A stretch of DNA of 20,413 nucleotides from the NCBI GenBank assembly GCA_000226015.1, contig JH156876.1, forward strand, positions 11,046-31,458, given 5' to 3'. Positions within the stretch are counted from its first letter, which is position 1, and every line of letters starts with the position of its first letter. Positions 17,141-20,413 of this stretch are shown here, piece after piece. Below the pieces are notes generated by a model. The model did not search any database. It had not been told where the DNA came from and saw nothing but the letters and a program-made list of their open reading frames with translations. A program made the position numbers and the translations under genes. This stretch comes from Mnemiopsis leidyi. Its lineage: Eukaryota > Ctenophora > Tentaculata > Lobata > Bolinopsidae.

Positions 17141-17594
17141 AATAATAGATAATGATGCCAGCATCATCACACCTACTCTCTCAAAATATCATACAATCTT
17201 CAAAATATCAAAAAGTTCAATATACAAATTTTTATAAAAGTTAACAAATTTCTTCTTAGCCACAATTGGGTTATCTTTAAGGAAACTATTATGTCTAATC
17301 TTATTTTCTAAATAATTTACACCTTCAATTCTATTTAAAACTTCGTCGGAAATTTGCCAAAAATTTCCTGGACAACTATCACCCAAAGCTTTAGTTTTAG
17401 ACTTAAAAATCTCTAAGTTAGATTTGAAAACATTTAAACTTGACGAACTCTTTAGCTCTATAGGTAACTTGTGCCATGACAACATAACCCTCTCATTAAT
17501 AAAATTTCTTCTTATAAAACGGTTGATCTTAGAATCTTTACATTTTCCTGGCTTACTAATCACATTTAATCCAGATCTGTTAAACTTTAGAACA
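17110..17594 (-). mobile_element. LINE (CR1/L2-like) ORF2 C-terminal remnant
   Basis: The minus-strand frame ends at 17189. It reads INRFIRRNFINERVMLSWH, then LPIELKSSSSLNVFKSNL, the pattern 'R.FF..R....WN.LP..v....s...FK..L' that closes the ORF2 of many CR1/L2-type LINEs. The frame continues upstream to about 17592 without an ATG, as expected for a 5'-truncated copy. An AT-rich simple repeat follows as the 3' tail. The copy stops abruptly at a GC-rich block. Family call is from the tail motif only. Confidence 0.65.
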
Positions 17595-17850
17595 CCAGCT
17601 AACTGGAGGTTCCGGTTTCAACGGGCGATGCGCCAGAAATGCGTGACAGCGCGTGATGGCCGCGACAGTAGGTTATCAACCTACAATTCCGGTTGCAAAC
17701 AAGTGCGGTTCGAGACGCCGGTGAAGCTTTCTGCTACGTAAGACCAGGCGTCTATGGCGGCAGCTTTTCTCTCGCTGCTTGCTGCGCGCGCGTGCTGCCC
17801 TGAAGCAAGTAATTATGCTTCACTCCGTGCTGCGCGCGTGATCTACTGCT
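17595..17850. other. GC-rich block with runs of CG
   Basis: Much richer in CG than its surroundings, with GCGCGCGCG runs and a perfect stem GTAGGTT-ATC-AACCTAC at about 17670-17686. No reading frame is convincing. It may be part of another repeat. Confidence 0.45.
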
Positions 17851-17932
17851 ACACTGCATTTGGGGTGTACAGCAGACAACTGTAGCTGTGCTATTGAATT
17901 TATATATTTTATATTTTGATTGCTGTCGAAAA

Positions 17933-17970
17933 TAAAAATTATTGTTTTATTAAAAATTATTGTTTTATTC
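17933..17970. repeat. Short AT-rich tandem duplication
   Basis: A TAAAAATTATTGTTTTAT unit occurs twice head to tail. Confidence 0.7.
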
Positions 17971-17999
17971 AGTAAAACATAGAAAAACATAGTATAAAT

Positions 18000-18048
18000 A
18001 CCCGACTCTGACGTTTCCTTAAAACGGTAGACGGATATAATCTCGTCA
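18000..18048. mobile_element. Fold-back element fragment
   Basis: ACCCGACTCTGACG, then ACGGTAGACGGATATAATCT and CGTCAA, matches the right half of the element at 16318-16538. Confidence 0.7.
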
Positions 18049-18117
18049 ATCAAAAAGTTTTTTAAAAATTCATATAGATTCTAAAAACTTTTAATGAAAT
18101 TATTTTGTCTTATAATT

Positions 18118-18246
18118 AATTTGTCCGACCCTCATTCGAATTGTCGCGGTGATACCCGACTCACGCAGCTAATCTCGTCTACATTCGAAGCGAATAGAGG
18201 AGAATAAATAAATTGAGGGGAGGGTGCGCGCTGCTGTGCAAAAATC
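18118..18246 (-). mobile_element. Mini-element copy 2, interrupted
   Basis: A minus-strand copy. It begins TTTGTCCGACCCTCATTCGAA (18120-18140 region) and resumes at 18182 to GGGTGCGCGCTGCTGTGCAA. The break is filled by 18141-18181. Confidence 0.65.
18141..18181. mobile_element. 41-bp insertion inside mini-element copy 2
   Basis: The insert starts TTGTCGCGGTGATACCCGAC and carries inner-arm and outer-arm pieces of the fold-back family. It is flanked by the direct repeat CATTCGAA (18133-18140 and 18182-18189), an 8-bp target-site duplication. Confidence 0.68.
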
Positions 18247-18266
18247 ATCTTGATCTTGTTTAACTG

Positions 18267-18340
18267 TGTCTGATATATCCGACCCTCATTTAAAGCGAAT
18301 AAAAAATAAAACGACGGGAAGATGAGCGCTACTGCACAAA
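18267..18340 (-). mobile_element. Mini-element copy 3
   Basis: A diverged minus-strand copy: CCGACCCTCATTTAAAGCG, then ACGACGGGAAGATGAGCGC and TGCACAA. Confidence 0.6.
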
Positions 18341-18358
18341 CATCGATCATATGTTGAA

Positions 18359-18384
18359 ATCATATCCGTTTACCGTTCTAACGG
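18359..18384. mobile_element. Fold-back element fragment, LINE target
   Basis: TATCCGTTTACCGTTCTAAC matches the left arm of the 16318 element. The LINE insertion begins right after it and its last ten bases are duplicated on the other side. Confidence 0.65.
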
Positions 18385-19393
18385 CCGAGGCAAACAAAAA
18401 CATTAGTCATGGCATTGTGTTACAGAAGGAGGACAAGAAAAGTTAGGGGAAGGTGGTTCTAGACACTGACTATGCTGACGACATGGCCATCATGGACAAC
18501 TAAACAGATGGTCTGCAGGAATCTACTGACCTGTTGGCTCATTATTGTACAGCAGCGCGCACCCTCCCGTCATTTTATTCTCCGAATGAGGGTCGGACAA
18601 AGTCAGACAAGCTCATTACTGCAGCTTTGCTGGGCTGAGAATCAATGCTAAGAAGACCCAGTGCATGGCCATTAGTAAAAGTGCCTCGCAGCGTCCTTAC
18701 AACAGGAAAGACTGCATTGAGCTGGAGGTCGGAGGTGAACCTGTGGAGCAAGTCAGCAACTTTGTTAATTTACCTGGGTGCAAACATCAGTGGAGACGGT
18801 ACTATCGACAGAGACCTTGAAATAAGGATTCAAAGAGCCAACGGCGCATTTAATCAGCTCTGGAAAATTTGGAACAGCAGGACCATCAAGACTCCGACCA
18901 AGATCCGGATTTACAAGGCTGCTGTTGTTACCATTCTTCTCTATGGAGCTGAAGTTTGGAACACCACCAAAAAGCAGATGAATCGGTTTGAGGTATTTCA
19001 TCAGACCTATCTGAGAAGGATTCTTTGGATCAGATGGTATTACCATGTTTCCAATGAAGATGTTCTCAGTAGGGCTGGCATAAAGAAGATCAAACCTTCA
19101 TTAGTGCCGCCAGACTTCGATGGTTTGGAAATGTATCAAGGATGTCAGAATCCAGAATTCCCAAGTTTTTGCTGAACTGGACACCAAACTACGGAAAGAG
19201 GTCTAGAGGCAGGCATTCTGGAGGATGCAGCTAACTTTACAGGTGCTAAGAATATCAACATCGAGGCTGTAAATACTCTAGCTGCCGATCGCTTGGAGTG
19301 GAGACGTATGTTACGCCGTCAACGGGATGTGTGTGATGCAGGCCACTCCAACGACTAGGAGGAGACCTCTTCATGTAGCATGTATGTATGTAT
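18385..19393 (+). mobile_element. 5'-truncated non-LTR retrotransposon, reverse transcriptase end (RTE/CR1-like)
   Basis: Read on the plus strand: the YADD catalytic box of reverse transcriptase (DTDYADDMAI) at about 18462-18495, then LRINAKKTQCMAISKS, YLGANISGDGTIDRDLEIRI, TILLYGAEVWNTTKKQMNRF and a closing ADRLEWRRMLRRQRD with stop TAG at 19356-19358. Breaks: a TAA shortly after YADD, a 66-bp insertion at 18545, a one-base shift near 18770 and others after about 19100. The 3' end is a short (ATGT)n repeat at about 19379-19393. The ten-base direct repeat GTTCTAACGG (18375-18384 and 19394-19403) is the target-site duplication. It is a dead copy. Confidence 0.85.
18545..18610 (+). mobile_element. 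Mini-element copy 4 (66 bp), inserted in the LINE
   Basis: It is near identical to copy 1 and flanked by GCTCATTA at 18537-18544 and 18611-18618 (8-bp target-site duplication). Ends are TTGT and ACAA. The LINE frame on both sides is continuous if the insert and one duplicate are discounted, which fixes the boundaries. Confidence 0.8.
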
Positions 19394-19456
19394 GTTCTAA
19401 CGGAATGATAGCTTTTTCACTCAGATTTAATTTTTTGTTCAGATTTGATCTTTCAG

Positions 19457-19469
19457 CCACCTCTGGTGG
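19457..19469. repeat. Small perfect hairpin
   Basis: CCACC-TCT-GGTGG. Confidence 0.5.
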
Positions 19470-19488
19470 AGCGCGCTACGCGCGCACT

Positions 19489-19681
19489 GCGCAATAGGGC
19501 TCTGGTTAGAGCAATGCCACAGGAGCTTTGCTCTGACCAATAAGCACCTGGTTAGGTGAAGTTTAATTTGATAGTATACACAGCTGTCAAGATATGGACA
19601 TAGGCTGGACAAATAGCTCTAACCAGAGCCCTTTTGCGCGCACCACCACCCGCGGCGTGCGTAAGCACCTGGTTAGGTGAA
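19489..19681. mobile_element. Second inverted-repeat element
   Basis: The arms 19489-19512 and 19616-19639 share GGGCTCTGGTTAGAGC in opposite orientation. The direct repeat TAAGCACCTGGTTAGGTGAA is at 19541-19560 and, with its last base beyond the break, 19662-19681. CG-rich runs (GCGCGC) flank both arms. It is non-coding and MITE-like. Confidence 0.65.
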
Positions 19682-20300
19682 TGAAAAGCTCAATGTGACT
19701 TCATGATACAGTCTGCACATGGAAGCTGTAACCTAACACATATACATAATCTGAAATATGTGACGGTAACCATGGCATTAAATATGTAAATAAAACGATC
19801 AGCCAACGATCAAGATGTTATTCAGATAATAGCATCAATTCTTACAGCTTACTTTTAGAGATTTGATCAGAATGAATTACAATCACATAGGTGATAACAT
19901 ATGTGATTTACAATAACATAGGTGATTCTTTAAAGTAAAATAATTACTTGTTCAGAATAATCCATGGCATCTGTCCCACAAACTTTATGAACAAGTTCAA
20001 GTTAAACAAGTTTTCAAGTTAAACAAGTTATATTTTCTCGTCTGCAATATTTATTACAAATTAAAATAGAAATATATTCTTTCCCGTCCTCACAGAAATA
20101 TAATCAAATTTGTGTGAAAACTTTTAACGTCTAATAAAAAACGTCCATAAAAAATCCATTATATATTCATAGATGATGATTGAAAAAACACCATTTAAAA
20201 AACTCAATTTTACATTTGAACTGCTCACTGACATTGGTTAGCTATTCTTTCATTGCATTTTTGATTTTTAATAGTTAGCTACGAATTTCACCATTAATTG
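19682..20300. other. No gene recognised
   Basis: AT-rich with small local repeats: ACAATMACATAGGTGAT-type copies near 19879 and 19910, and the 17-base tandem copy at 19996-20029. Confidence 0.45.
19996..20029. repeat. 17-base tandem duplication
   Basis: TTCAAGTTAAACAAGTT occurs twice without spacer. Confidence 0.85.
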
Positions 20301-20413
20301 TGCAGAACGTGCTGTCGCGGAGCGGTAGCCCCCGCGCGCGCAGCCGCAACGCAACTTTTAGCTACAAACAATTACCGCGATACCGTTGATTAGCAAATCG
20401 AAGCCGTCACCAT
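20301..20413. other. CG-rich right edge
   Basis: It contains CGCGGAGCGGTAGCCCCCGC and CGCGCGCG-type runs, similar in base use to the GC-rich blocks near 17595 and 19470. It may be the edge of another repeat; cut by the window end. Confidence 0.35.

Noticed and set aside
17640..17730. tRNA-like or tRNA-derived SINE
   Set aside because: There is a five-base stem with a seven-base TTATCAA loop and a GGTTCGAGAC string like a B box, but the T-stem does not pair and no A box or acceptor stem is found.
18765..19046. Minus-strand 93-codon frame
   Set aside because: It is the antisense shadow of the LINE reverse transcriptase frame.
19879..20029. CRISPR-like short repeats
   Set aside because: Only two copies of each unit, without regular spacers, in an animal genome; they are simple local duplications.

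Overview
The window is nuclear DNA from an animal, most likely an invertebrate. The evidence is a many-exon gene with GT-AG introns and consistent intron phases, a TATA-box promoter with poly(A) signals, LINE and MITE-like debris, and a CA microsatellite at the left edge. The background is AT-rich. I cannot name the phylum from sequence alone; an early-branching or marine invertebrate would fit.

Layout. (1) 1-84 is a CA microsatellite. (2) 402-2879 (+) holds two intronless reading frames in the same frame, split by one TAA plus one codon: a NERD-like PD-(D/E)xK nuclease domain, then a superfamily 1 helicase/ATPase-like protein. (3) About 3279 to 15194 on the minus strand is a large split gene. 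I rebuilt about 22 exons (about 2,030 codons) by matching splice sites and phases. It looks like a divergent relative of RNF213 (mysterin), the giant AAA+ E3 ubiquitin ligase: a helical N-terminal part, then two P-loops about 348 residues apart, then a third AAA-like unit with its ATPase motifs lost. Neither the N-terminal start nor the C-terminal E3 part is visible, so the gene probably runs out of the window or into undetected exons. (4) 4122-4901 (+), inside an intron of that gene and on the opposite strand, is an intronless gene for a secreted coiled-coil protein with a Cys-containing C-terminal domain and its own TATA promoter. (5) 15.2-20.4 kb is a repeat graveyard: a long fold-back element, several copies of a 66-70 bp mini-element, tails of two LINE families and another inverted-repeat element. 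Nested insertions with target-site duplications give a readable order of events.

Most notable points: the RNF213-like protein seems to have lost several ATPase motifs and carries a one-base homopolymer frameshift and an in-frame TAG, so it may be a pseudo-ATPase paralogue, a decaying gene, or a region with assembly errors. The nuclease/helicase pair looks like one two-domain gene interrupted by a stop codon. A 66-bp element flanked by 8-bp duplications sits in the LINE reverse transcriptase, and the coding frame is continuous once the insert is discounted. RNF213 relatives and helicase/nuclease proteins are often linked to innate immunity, but shared function here is only inference.
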